64,000 nt of DNA from Adineta steineri (GCA_905250115.1 CAJNOI010000025.1:422755-486754); one strand, 5' to 3'. Counted from the first letter of the stretch, positions 51,013 through 62,599 are shown. Numbers and translations are program-made. Notes: a model not told the origin generated them from the sequence alone.

Positions 51013-51449
51013 TAATAAACTTGTTCTATCATTTCATAAACCATATTAGTTCATTTTATTCGTATTAACGATAATGGTCCACATGAAAATGGTTCAACAT
51101 TCAAAACGATTCCCATTTCTCGAAAATCAATAACTATTCATTGACCATATCAATTTCATATAGTCTTTTTTTGATCTGTTCTACACCTACCGAAAAAAAA
51201 CATTACGACAAAAATCGTGTTTTTGTCGTCACTTATTATTCGATTTTGCAATTACATCATCATTGACGTAGTAAATATATGATACCTTATTTTTGTTCGT
51301 TCTTTCATGTTTTTTTCTTTTACTTTTAACAAAATAATGTATGCGTAAAAAGTAACGAACATCTATTACGGTATAGCGTAGTCATACAAAAAAATAATAA
51401 CACAAAATCAACACATTTCTTTGCTTTGTATTTGTTAAAGAACACAGTT

Positions 51450-52370
51450 ATGCACACTGCCAAACTTGTTAGTATGGGTATTAGCTGTTTGGGTGATCTT
51501 CAACTCGATGATCTCTGCCAACTTCAAGAAGAACTCGACTCATTGTGGAAGAGTGGCCAATCGACAATATCAAATATATTATATGATAAAGTCGTCGATG
51601 GTATCAATTATGAAATGGTACAATTGACCAACGATCCATACGATTTTGTCGTTAAGAAAAATGATTCTCAATTAAAAAAAATAGTTGTTTATTTAACTCA
51701 ACTTAATGCACAAGGAAAACCTGTTATTGACAAATCGATTTCTGATATTCTTAATCAGGAATTAGCACTTCGAAATGTCTTAATACCTGATCCTACTACG
51801 ACATTTCCACAACACTGGACTGCTGTATCAATGATTGAATCACCAGTGACGCTTATTTCTCTTTCTCGATCCTCTCAAGAATTTGAAGATATATCAAATT
51901 TCTTTACAAAATCACTTCAAAAATCATCGGTAGTCATTTATTCGATTGTCAGAGTTCAAAATATTCGACTCTGGTGTATGTATCAGCAAGTGCAAAAGGC
52001 AATACCCTCAATTAGTACACGTCTTATTCATGGAACAGCTTCATTAGCACATCAGAAATTGATTACATATCATGGCTTTTATCGAAGTTATTGTCCAGGT
52101 GGTCTTATTGGTGATGGAGTCTATTTTGCCGTTCATGCCAATTATTCTAATAATGATCCTTTTGTTATGAGAAAAACTTCACATCGTCGAGAATTATTTA
52201 TTTGTCAAGTATTACTCGGACAATCCATCGCAGGTAGATCAGGTTTTAAATCCTTACCTTATGGATATGATTCTGCATTCAATCATGCTGGAGATAGAAA
52301 TGACCAGTTTTGTATTTTCAATCATTATCAAGCATATCCAGAATATATCGTACAATATGACTATGAATAA
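51450..52370 (+). CDS. PARP-fold ADP-ribosyltransferase
   Basis: Single-exon frame of 306 aa from the ATG at 51450; the frame is open upstream to a TTG at 51426. The C-terminal half is a PARP catalytic domain. RLIHGTAS (His near residue 194) gives the NAD-binding His, GGLIGDGVYFAVHANYS gives the Tyr, LFICQVLLGQSIAGRS is the usual strand after it, and FCIFNHYQAYPEYIVQY closes the fold. The third catalytic position, Glu in polymerising PARPs, appears to be Gln or another non-Glu residue (NDQFCIF), so mono-ADP-ribosylation or inactivity is expected. The N-terminal about 130 residues are helical with no recognised domain (no WWE or macro domain). The closest layout is PARP14/15-like or TIPARP-like C-terminal domains. 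It lies between two arms of an inverted repeat. Confidence 0.82.
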   Translation: MHTAKLVSMGISCLGDLQLDDLCQLQEELDSLWKSGQSTISNILYDKVVDGINYEMVQLTNDPYDFVVKKNDSQLKKIVVYLTQLNAQGKPVIDKSISDILNQELALRNVLIPDPTTTFPQHWTAVSMIESPVTLISLSRSSQEFEDISNFFTKSLQKSSVVIYSIVRVQNIRLWCMYQQVQKAIPSISTRLIHGTASLAHQKLITYHGFYRSYCPGGLIGDGVYFAVHANYSNNDPFVMRKTSHRRELFICQVLLGQSIAGRSGFKSLPYGYDSAFNHAGDRNDQFCIFNHYQAYPEYIVQYDYE

Positions 52371-55300
52371 TAATTATATGAACATAAATTTTGTTTCAAA
52401 TATACATTTGAATAAGTTTATATTTTATTAAATTAAGAAAAAGATTGTTATAACTAAAAATTATATTTTTCAATTCACAAAATAATTTGTCAATTAGCTT
52501 TGAAAATGAAATTCTTAGGACGATGTATCATCAAATCATAGCAAAAGTTGTTACTCTATTTATCATTATCTTTCAAACAACAAAACATATTCTTTTGATG
52601 TACTTTTTTTTTCTAAAATGCGTATACAAGTAATTTTCAAATGCATTCATGTGTGTTCGAATATAAAATATATCGACAAATCTATTATCCGAATAATTTT
52701 TTATTTATTTGTGGTATCCATATTACTTTTAGTGATTCGCAAGCATCAACATATTTTCACTATAAAGGGTGGACAGGTGTTGGTGTCATCACTAACTCTA
52801 TCCACACACCTTCATCATACTGATGTTTCTATGAAGATTTGAAATTAATTTCATACTTTTCTATTAGTAAAATATAAAATCAATTTTAAGTCTTTTTTAA
52901 GCATAAAAATAAACAAATTAAAATAAGTTAGAAGACTTTTTTGTTGTACAATCAATTAATATTGAAATATAAAATATTTAAACAATTTAATTAATAAATG
53001 TTTACATCTATTGATAGACTTTATATATTTTATAGTTTAGAAAAAACATTGAGTAAAAGTTTTTATTCTAAATAAATATTAACTTCATATATAAATCTTA
53101 TGAGTATAATAGGAGATTAATACGATCAATTGACAAAATATTTTATGATTACAAAGCTGTTCTTTATTTTTTTATCTAATCAAATAAAATTTCGTTTTTG
53201 TGAAGAAATTTTTCTAATAATAATATTTCATAAATTTTCTTTTGTTTAAATTATTCGACTAACTGACAAATTTTTATCAACAGAATTTGATTGTTAAGAA
53301 GAATTCTATTAAATATTTTTAATTCATTTTTAAGTTTGATTATTTATTAAAAATTGTTAAGCGACTTTATTCTTTTATTTTATAAAAAATAAAAAATTTA
53401 ATTGATTTTAATCGAATTTCTTCTGTTAAAAATAACATAAAATTAGTATTTTAATTGCTTTTATTAGTTATCTTAAATTATAAACATCATTTAAAATTCA
53501 ATAAGAATTTAATTCTATTTCGATGAATCTCACTTAGAAGTATTTTCTTGAATGTTTTGATTATTTATGATTTAATATTTAAAGTTCTAATATATAAAAT
53601 GTTTTATTTAATAACTTTAGAATATTTTTAGAAACTCAAATAAAATTATTTCGAAATATTATTTCAACTTATTAATCAATTAAAAAGATTATGAGTATGA
53701 ACATGACAGTACACCGTAATCAACTGAAAACCGGACTCACACTCCTCAAAATGGATTTAAATTTATTTTTTACATGTACAATTAATAAGTTATAATAGGT
53801 AAAAATCCATAAAAATCGATTTTTTACATCTTTTCTAATATGAGTATCGTTAGTAAGGTTCTTGCGTAAGTCAATCGAGTATTTAAAAATATTAGTGGAA
53901 TTTGATCTTGAGAGAAAATATAAAAGAGACCACACGAAAGAAAAAAAGCAAGGTAGAAAAAAATGATAAGAATAAAATCAATCGATGTAAAAGAGACAAC
54001 GAGAACAAGAAATACAAACACTAGAAAGGAAAATTGAGTGAGAGTAGAAGGGATTAATACAAAAGTGGCAAACAAGGACAGAAAAAAAGAATGAGAATAC
54101 GAGCAGTCGATATGAAAGTTAAACAGAAAAAAGATAAGCCAGCATACAGAAAAAATGAAAGGTATTTTTAGGCCTCAATAAAAGGTTTATTACCATTAAA
54201 CAATGCAAAGTGCCTATCAATAAACAGGTAGATATAGCCATCTTGTTAATAAATATAAAGTCTTATTATTATTTTATATGCATTTCTTTATTGATATAAG
54301 CTAAATCTCTTATCTTTTGAATAATGTTATTTAACTCCGTATCATGTTGTATTCTAAAATAGAACTCATAATGCCATCGAACCGATTCTTTCTTTGCTCT
54401 TGATCCATCTTTTATATCTCGTGTAACAGGGTCACTACAATGATATATGTATATTACATTTTGGTATCGAAAATGATTAAAGAATTCTTTCATTTATTTT
54501 TCATTATTTCGTCGAGTAATGTTCTAACATTCATTGGTTGAAAATACTCAAAGAACAGACAAATCATAAAAATAAAAATTTGCATAAAACTCATTCCGTG
54601 ATGTTGATTTTTAATCAATTTCACTTGATAATTTTATACAAATTTGCATTTTAGTTATTGAAAATGAAATACATAACAAATAAAGCTCGCTTCATCATCA
54701 AACATGTCTTTTTGTTCGTGTTTTTTACACCAAGGCCGTCATTTTTTTATTTTCTGAGTAGTTAATACACCAATTTTGAAAGTCTTTCTTGAATTATTCA
54801 TATTTATCGAATTTCTTCACAAAGAAAGAATACTTATCTTGATCCATTTTTCTGAATGAAGAATTTCAACAAACATAGATAAATTCTTAGATTTAAGTAT
54901 ACTAACAAAATAAACTTTCTTTTGTAGTAAATGTTGAGAATGAATATAAAAGAGTTTTTCATTTTATAATAGTATTTTTTCAATACTATAAATAAGATTA
55001 TATTAGAACAGTCCATTTGGTTATAACAATCAGTAATTCATGTCATTTCATTTGTAAAAGTATTGATAAGCTCAATAAAGAAAAGATTATAGTGAGGATT
55101 AATTATTTATCTTAACCCTATAACTACTAACCAGGATCAAAATGGACTCTGTTTTTTAAAAGTAAGAAAATGCTATGAAATCTTTTTTTTATGGATGAAA
55201 GTATGAAATCCTTCTCGAAATGCATTCTATTTCTTATCGCTAAAAATAGGTTTGGGAGTACTAGGGTTAATGAAGATTACGTTCTCAAATTGTAAGCTCT

Positions 55301-56310
55301 CAGACTTTTTATCTTTTGAAACGTCCCAGTTTTTGAGCTAACTATACAAGAGCTAAAAACATTTTTTCGTTTTTTTTACAACTATTAAATAGAATAGATG
55401 ATATAACTGAGCAGAAAAGTACTGATACTGCATGGTTTTCATTTATTCCATTGAAAGGAATAAAGTTCAACCATCTCTTTCGAGATCCGAAAGAGGAAGC
55501 ACTAAAAATGTTTTGAAATTAATACATCTTTATTTAACCTAATAATTCGCAATCGCTGCGTAACTGTACGACTTAATTTATACTTGATTTGTATGTGATA
55601 AAGAATTAATAAAATAAAATAATAATTATTTCTGCATATATGTTTTTTTATTTAATGATCACAGAACTTTTGATTAGACTCAAGAAAAAGAAAAATAGAA
55701 AAAGCAAGTAGAAAAATTGATTAAAAGCAAGAGAAAAAAATATATGCAGAAAAAGTGGCATGTTGTATGTATAAGCTATTAATTCTTTTTTAGATATTAA
55801 CAGTTTATATTTGACGCACAACATAATATTCTTCTGTGTATTCATCATTGTTTTTCAATACAAGAAGGTGCTCATACATCAACCAATAAATTATCAGTGT
55901 TACGAAATCTCAATAAACCAGTAAGGTAAAAAAAACTGCTGAGTTCTATATATTTTTATACAACTTGCAAAACGACAACAATGCAGAAAAAAATAAGACA
56001 TTTATTTCTGTTTTCTTACTATCTATGTAAAAAAAGGGTCCAACAAATTAGATTAAAATCGAATTCGAATGATGTTCTTTTAATTGATTTTTAATTAGAA
56101 AAAAGATCGGTTCATGACGCATCTAGAGGATGTGGGTGAAGGGTTATTTTTTCCAAGATTACTCAGATCTACACCTACACTCCATCTACTTTACTGTTAA
56201 TTTGATGAATGATACAGAAGAGGATAAGACCATCATCGAAGAACTATAGCTCATATTGTTTTTAATTAGTCTGCTTGTTATAGGAAATCAGTAATCAACT
56301 ACCATAATAA
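52371..56310. other. 3.9-kb gene-poor region
   Basis: Extremely AT-rich sequence, especially 52860-53700. It holds the right arm of the inverted repeat. A minus-strand open frame of 74 codons at 54269-54493 and several shorter ones show no recognisable family. No supported gene, tRNA or rRNA is seen. Confidence 0.5.
53755..54130 (-). repeat. inverted repeat, right arm
   Basis: Read on the minus strand this segment repeats the order of the left arm: ttcatatcgact, cgtattctcatt, ttctactctcactcaatttt, then attagaaaagatgtaaaaaa and tcgattttt followed by aacttattaattg. It is longer than the left arm because of internal insertions. The arms face each other about 3 kb apart. Confidence 0.6.
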
Positions 56311-56978
56311 ATGGTATCCAAAGGAAGCGGACGCTTTGTAGACAATTATAGCTCAAAACGGCAAGAGTGTAATTGGAATCCAATATCCGGTTATAAGGAT
56401 CGGGCCTTGAAGTCATTAGAAGAAGCTGTAGAAAGCATCGTTCCATTTGTCGACAACGTCATGCAGGATGCAGAGAAAGCTAAAAAAGAATGCAGAAGAA
56501 ACACAAAACTAACAATAAATGAATCCGCAGCAATTTATCTTTACACAATGGATAAACCTTTCTACAGGAAACTTAACGAAGTTCTCCGAGGTGAAAATCC
56601 ACTCGCGCTGGTACCATGGTTCGACTTTCTAAAACTGTTCATTACCGGTCTAGAGAAATTAACGTCGCGTCCGACTACCGTATGGCGAGGTGTTGCAGAC
56701 ATTAGTAGCTCTGATTACTATGAAACTGATATTTTCACTTGGTGGAGCGTGAACTCATGTTCGTTAAATGCCGAAGTCGGTACGGCATTTCTAGGCCAAA
56801 AGGGTGTCCTGTTCTGCATTAATACTATTAATGGCAAAGATATTAGTGATTACTCATCAAAGGAGGAGGATGGGGAGGCATGGGAGAATGAAGTCATTCT
56901 CATGCCTGGAACTCATTTGTGCGTCAAATCCAGAACACGTAATGATGCAAGTTTTGACGTCGTTCATTTGGAAGAATA
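56311..56978 (+). other. ADP-ribosyltransferase (R-S-E) module
   Basis: The first exon holds a whole ARTC-type catalytic domain with Arg126, Ser146 and the E192-x-E194 pair. E-x-E typically marks transfer to arginine. It has no signal peptide, unlike many animal ecto-ARTs, so it should act inside the cell. The exon ends at TA, with GTAAGT as donor; if unspliced the frame stops at that TAG. Confidence 0.8.
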
Positions 56979-59900
56979 GTAAGTCTGTTTGAAAAATATT
57001 ATAAAACTTAACAAATTGATGTGCTAGTCATAAAATTCACTTAACACCGTAGTCTTTGATTCAGTGTAAGGGACATCAAACCAGATTTCTTGGGATCCAA
57101 AAATTGTGAGCTTTAAATTCTCATATTTTCCAACCTTCAATTTAGTTACCATTTATTTATTCCGTAGTATTGAATCTATATTTTCTAGCACATCGATTCC
57201 TGAAGGAAAACATCTTATGATATCCTATGATTCGAATAGTCAAGAAATTGTATCCAAAATTTATCATTATTTACACCTCAAACATATACCACTTTGGTTC
57301 AGTGAACAAAAAGAAACGATCAATGATCTAAAGAAAAGGTATTATTTTTTGTATTATTTTCCTTTCTCTAAAAACTGCAATTATACTGTTCTTTTCCACA
57401 GTTTGGCTGAAGGGGTAGAAAATGCCGCATTCGTTTGTTGTTTCTTGACTCCGAATTATGAAAGATCTGACTTTTGTCAATTTGAACTGCAGTATGCCCA
57501 AAAGCGGCAAAAACGAATCATTCCATGTATGCTCACTGATATAAAGGAATGGCAGCCTTCTGATTGGTTAGAGTCAATAGCCAAGGATCTCGTACCTATC
57601 AATTTTCTCAGCGTCTCTGAACCATCAGCCATGCAAAGAAAGGTGCGGGAACTGATTCGTCGAATAGAAGACCAACGTCCGACACCTCAATATATAATGC
57701 CACAAGTAGCTGACAGACCAAGTTATCTATTGGAACTGATTAAATATAGATATAAGCAAAATAGTCGTATTGAACGTTTCATGAATCCAGCCAAATCTTT
57801 TCCAATCGACCAAAGTTACATCAATTTGGCCATAGTAGAAACTAAAGATCAACAAAAAAAGGAAAACAAGCTCCGCGATTCTCAGCACAACGATGCGATT
57901 ATGGAAGCATATGAAAGTATCCATGGCACCAAGACGCCAATAGATATTAAAGACATTTTTAAAACATGCAGAAATCAAGCAAAGAATATACTCGTATTCG
58001 GCAGAGCTGGTATTGGAAAATCAACATTTTGTCAATACATCACCTACCAATGGGCAACTGGTGTGATTTGGCAGGAATATGATCTGATTGTTTTGATTCC
58101 GTTGCGTTCCTTGACAACAGACCGTTATCCTATATTACCAGCTGGCACCAACTATTTTCTAATAGACGTTCTAAAAAAAGAGTGCTTTTCTTTCGATCAA
58201 TATCTATCAGAAAAAGATGAAAAACAATTACAAGAACAGATCCATAGCAGCCGCATTCTTTGGCTTTTAGATGGTTATGATGAAATCATACAAAATATAC
58301 CTACACATCTTAAAAGTTTATTGAATGATCAGTTACTCAAGACTCCACATCATATCATAACATCTCGCCCATACATGAATACTTTATCGCATTCTCTACA
58401 ATTAGATATTACAGGCTTCACAGATCATAATATTTGTAAGTATGTCGAACATTTCTTCGATCAAATCGGGAGTGGAACACAGACTTCATCCGCTGAAGTT
58501 GACAAAATATTCAGCTTTCTCAATCGGAATCCTAGGATTCATGGTATTGCACACATTCCCATTAATTTAGAGCTCATTTGTAGTGTTTGGAGTAATACAA
58601 ATTGGGAAACAACAAAAACAATGACGATAACGATGCTGTACGATACACTGACCGAATGGATATGTCGCCGATATCTGGAAAGGCAACGAGACATTTCAAC
58701 CGATTTATTGTGTGAAAATGATGTTTATGAAGAATGCAAGAATGAATTAGCATTCTTGGAACGTCTGGCTTTTCTTGGAATGGAAAGTAACACTATAATT
58801 CTTGGTCCAACTTTACTGCAAAAAGCACAAAAAGAGACTAACTGTTCATTAGCCGAGAACCGACACTTACTCAATATTGGATTACTAAAATCATTCACAA
58901 GCCATTATGGCGTTGGAACACGAATCGAAGCAAAAAAAGATCATTACTTTGTACATCTTAGCTTCCAAGAATATTTTGCAGCGCGATACCTGGCCAGTGC
59001 TCTCAACAGCAAAGAACCTCAAAAAATGATCGAATTTATCCAAGATCACAAATACAACCGACGCTTCGGATTAATGCTGAGCTTTGCATCGGGTATTATC
59101 GCAAACAGCTATAACACTAAATGTAACAACATATTCTGGGACACGCTTTCAAGAGAGCCATTAGACAAGGTTGGCATACGACACATGGAAATTGTCATTT
59201 CTTGCTTAGAAGAGGCACATCATAACAATAACTTCCAACATTATAATGAAATTATGAGCTATATAATGAAGTGTGCAGAGTATGCCGTGCAATCAGACTA
59301 CGAAGCCATACGCAAAACGTTAAGCGAGACCTTACGAAGAAGTTCTTCGCTGGTGAACAAACCTGAAGTAGCCGAAATATTCGCTAAGCTTTTGAAAACC
59401 AACAACGAAACCACACGGAGGAATGTCATCGCATTCACAACTACAATATCACTTTTCAATCCACAACCGGAGTTGATACAGTTGCTAGCAACCGCACTAG
59501 AGGATGCGGATGATACTGTCAAGTTTAAGGCACGTGAAGCTCTCCGTCACATAGTTGAAGAAGCAGCAACAAACGACGTATTCACACCGCTGCTGACCGC
59601 ACTGGGGGGTATCCCTAATGTTCGCAGAAGTAAGGCATGTAAAGGTCTCTGTCGGATGTGTGGAAAAGCAGCAACAAACGGCGTAATCACACCGCTGATG
59701 ACCTCACTAGTGGATACTGATAATATTGTCACAAGTAAGAGATGTGAAGGTCTCGGTCTGATAATTGAAAAAGCAACAACAAATGACGTGATTACAGCGC
59801 TGACTACTGCGTTAAGCGATGCGCATGCTTATGTTAGAGAAAATGCATGTCTAGCTCTCGGTAAGATGGGTGTTAAAGCAGCAACAAATGACGTGATTGT

Positions 59901-60504
59901 AGCGTTGGTGAACACACTGGGAGATGTGAATAGTGTGGTTAGAAAGATGGCATATGGGGCCCTCTGTCGCGTCATTGAAAACGAACCAACGAAGGACACG
60001 ATTGCCTTGTTGGCGGATGCGTTGAAGGATGCTAATGCCAGAAATATGGCGTGTGAAGTTCTCGGCCAGATCGGTGGAAAAGCAGCAACAAGTAACGTTA
60101 TTAACGGATTATTGTGTATCGCTGATTACGCTTCATACGCAGCAGTGGAAAACATTTTGATTTCTGCATTTTCGTTGTCTGATATAGATTCGAATACAGT
60201 GTCGAAATTATTTGGTTTTTGGAAGCAGCGCAAGTGGAAGGTGTGCAAGATACCTCTGGAAAAAGTTATGGAGGCGTACAAGTTTACGAAAATCATTGAA
60301 TGGTGTCCTATTATTGGTTTGCACTCCCTTTATACTGGTTGTGGTATTACTATTGTAGGCCAGAGGGTTATTGTTTATAGCAACTATAATCCAATAGCGT
60401 TTGATATGCCGAATTGCAAACTTTGTGATGACTTAGCTGAAGTGTTTGCTAATCAGTGTGATTTGGCTTTTTATCTTCCAACAAGTTCGAGATACGCTGT
60501 TTAA
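56311..60504 (+). CDS. ART-TIR-NACHT-HEAT multidomain protein, 1334 aa
   Basis: Four exons (56311-56978, 57065-57105, 57146-57338, 57402-60504) join in phase to one 1334-aa frame. Residues 1-222 are an arginine-type ADP-ribosyltransferase with the R-S-E set: TVWRGV (Arg126), TWWSVNS (Ser146) and WENEVILMPG (E192-x-E194). A TIR domain follows (about 255-370): HLMISYDSNSQEIVSKIY, then CCFLTPNYERSDFCQFELQY with Glu near 329 where NADase TIRs place their catalytic Glu. The NACHT domain has Walker A ILVFGRAGIGKSTFCQYI (near 501-509) and Walker B ILWLLDGYDEI, and ends in FVHLSFQEYFAARYLA. HEAT repeats of about 32 residues (KAATNDVI.AL type) span about 955-1230, then a 100-residue unknown tail. The layout is NLR-like: sensor repeats, NTPase switch and effector domains. 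Both effector folds use NAD+. The ART frame alone would stop at TAG overlapping the donor, so two genes remain an alternative. Codon use differs from the housekeeping genes. Confidence 0.78.
57402..60504 (+). other. TIR C-terminal half, NACHT and HEAT region (single large exon)
   Basis: This 3.1-kb intron-free exon encodes the end of the TIR domain, the NACHT NTPase, the helical NACHT-associated region, HEAT repeats and the C-terminal tail. From about 59460 to 60120 repeated codon blocks such as gca gca aca aa(c/t) gac g recur roughly every 96-110 bases, showing tandem duplication of the HEAT unit. GC-ending codons such as GCG and CTG are frequent here and rare in the 3-45 kb genes. Confidence 0.85.
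59540..60110 (+). repeat. tandem HEAT-repeat units in coding sequence
   Basis: Units starting with A-A-T-N-[DG]-V at about 59568, 59670, 59770, 59880 and 60080 share a consensus of the type AATNDVI.AL..AL.D....VR..A..AL...G. A more diverged unit around 59985 starts EPTKDTIALL. Unit length is near 32-36 residues. The high similarity between units suggests recent expansion. Confidence 0.75.
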
Positions 60505-62599
60505 ACGGCCACTGTCGCCTACTATGAACGAAAATGGTGATGAACGGCAGAAAATACTTTGGCGAACATTTTTTTTCGTTTTCACCTATCAGTCAGTTTT
60601 TCATAGCGTTATACATGTTAAATTACTGCTGAAACGGATGTATACATGAATCATTTTTTCGCAAGAAATGCCAAGAAATGTTATTAATCGCATCCATGAT
60701 TAATAAATAGTTGTATAAATGCTCACAGTAGGTTAAGTCTTTTACTAAATCTGCGGTTCTGTTAATTATTGTTATTCATGAATTTGTTTTTATTTTTTTA
60801 AAGCATATATGAGAGATATTTAGATTGTTTGCAACTTCAACATAGCTATATTAACTCACAAATTACATTTGTAAAAATTATTCTCTATAGATTTGTGTGA
60901 GTAAAGTATTGTTTCGTGCGTTAAGTAGAACTTTGCGCAACACTTAAATTATGAATCAAAATGATGTGCTAATACGAAGATTAAGATATCGAAAGAAGCG
61001 ATTAACAGTAAAGTATAATTAAGAATGATTTATTATCCGAATAAAAACAGAAAACATTTCATTGTGTATATTAAAATTGATTTGAATCCTATTAAAGCCA
61101 TTTGATATATTTTTCAATAGAGAATAAATTTTTACTGAATTGATAGTTTTGTTTTTTGAACCGTTTGCGAAGCAAATATCCGATGACTAATGCCCAGAAA
61201 ATTAATATTATAATTTCTATAACAAATGAAATGTTTAAATTTCGTCTATCTTGTTTAAGTTGATCATCAATCGTTCAAATTAAATCATATAGGTTATTTA
61301 TGTCGAAATAACATTTGTAAACTTGATCAATCTATAAAAATAAAGACTTGTTCTCTTACGGTTTCATAACAATTTTGAATAGCTTTATACTAATTGATAG
61401 TGGCTCCGATCGGATCTATAAATGTTTAATAAATGTTTACAAATATTTTTGAGACCTCTGCTGATTGTTTATCATAAAAATCGGCTGTCCATATAGTTTG
61501 AAATTTTCTATTAACCAGTTTCATAACTGTAACAACTTCGTAATCGAAGCCTGCACAACTATTCCTCTATTCAATCAATCCTTGCCTCTCATATCTTTTA
61601 CAGTACGAAAAATTAGAGAGAGATAAGAGGGTAGGATAATATGAATTATGATACACAGAATACAAACATGAGAAAATGTGATACATGATAATTGTTTATT
61701 GAAATAGTAGTCTGCAAGAAGAAAAAAGAGTGATGACAAATGAAGGATAAAGCTAGATGTAATTACCGGTGAGAAGAGAAAAAATGATGAAGATATGAAA
61801 AAAGACAGAGCAGCAGCAATACTGTTAGATAGCAAACACTGCAACAAAACAAAGAAGACATGTACTAGAAATGAGATGTAAGTCAGAAAAAGAAAATTAA
61901 GAAATAGGAGGTAGTTCGAGATGAACGAATGATATTGCTGGTGATCGAATAAAACAAAAATAAAAGGGAAAACCAAGAAGAAGAAGAATGATGTATGCGA
62001 ATAGGTATAACGATACCAAGCTATAAGCGAATGAACAGTTGGAGATTGGAGTATTCGTTATGTAATCGATGACTGCTTGAAGACGATTAGGAATATAAAG
62101 TAGTTTCTTCCAAATTGTATGGTTAGTAAGTCGTTAGTAAAAATCAAAAACCTCAGTATCAACTGTCTGGAAAAGAGAAGTAATTCACGGTTGTTGGCAA
62201 AGATGAAATTGAAAAACGATCACAAACCAAAGTTATGCTGACGACAATGGTCGGAAGAGTAACAGGAGACATAGTACGAACATTATTACTGACTATATAC
62301 GATTTGTCAACAGTAGATTGAGGCATAGTATGATAGACGTGAAAATAATACTTAGAAATAGTTCAATGAAAATTCATGTGATAAATAAAAAGGGTGGATG
62401 TGGGCGTCGGGCATCCTACTCACACATTCACAATGACCCTGACGATAATAATAACGTTGATGGTTTATTTAACAATTTATAATAACTGTACTTATCGTAA
62501 TTTTACATCAAAAGAAATAGCACTTATCCTGTCATTCTTGAAATCATATCATTCATTTACAAATAGATGCATATCAAATATATACAAGTAATTAAAACT
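60505..62599. other. gene-poor region with relics
   Basis: This AT-rich stretch contains a SEA/TM-like relic on the minus strand (61084-61550), listed separately. The minus-strand open frame at 61575-61976 is a low-complexity Phe/Leu/Ser translation of a purine-rich stretch and is not a gene. Nothing else is supported. Confidence 0.5.
61084..61550 (-). pseudogene. relic of a membrane protein with SEA-like segment and TM tail
   Basis: Read on the minus strand one frame gives FDYEVVTVMKLVNRKFQTIW, then TADFYDKQSAEVSKIFVNIY, a TAA, TFIDPIGATIN, a TAG, and YKAIQNCYET. After a short possible intron come IDQVYKCYFDINNLYDLI, a TGA, TIDDQLKQDRRN and the TM segment FVIEIIILIFWALVIGYLLR with a basic stop-transfer KRFKKQN. 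Three in-frame stops break an otherwise protein-like sequence. The first part resembles SEA-type juxtamembrane modules, but weakly. It is most likely a decayed type I membrane protein gene. Confidence 0.45.

Larger units (their letters stand above)
49561..51449. other. intergenic region with relics
   Basis: This 1.9-kb stretch holds one arm of an inverted repeat (about 50459-50705) and an EGF-like relic (about 50850-51012), both listed separately. The rest is AT-rich sequence without a supported gene. Confidence 0.5.

Noticed and set aside
52618-52842. Overlapping frames after the PARP-fold gene (KGWTGVGV-type text)
   Set aside because: The translation looks faintly protein-like but has no family match, no splice context and frames that overlap one another.
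54269-54493. Minus-strand frame of 74 codons
   Set aside because: It begins with a plausible Met but shows no motif, and it lies in a decaying AT-rich region. It could be a fragment, but this cannot be supported.
16240-60504. Nicotinamidase as part of an NAD+ system with the ART-TIR-NACHT gene
   Set aside because: The two genes are about 39 kb apart with many unrelated housekeeping genes between them, so linkage is not meaningful evidence.
61575-61976. Minus-strand hydrophobic frame of 133 codons
   Set aside because: It is a Phe/Leu/Ser translation of a purine-rich low-complexity stretch on the plus strand, so the apparent membrane segments are compositional.
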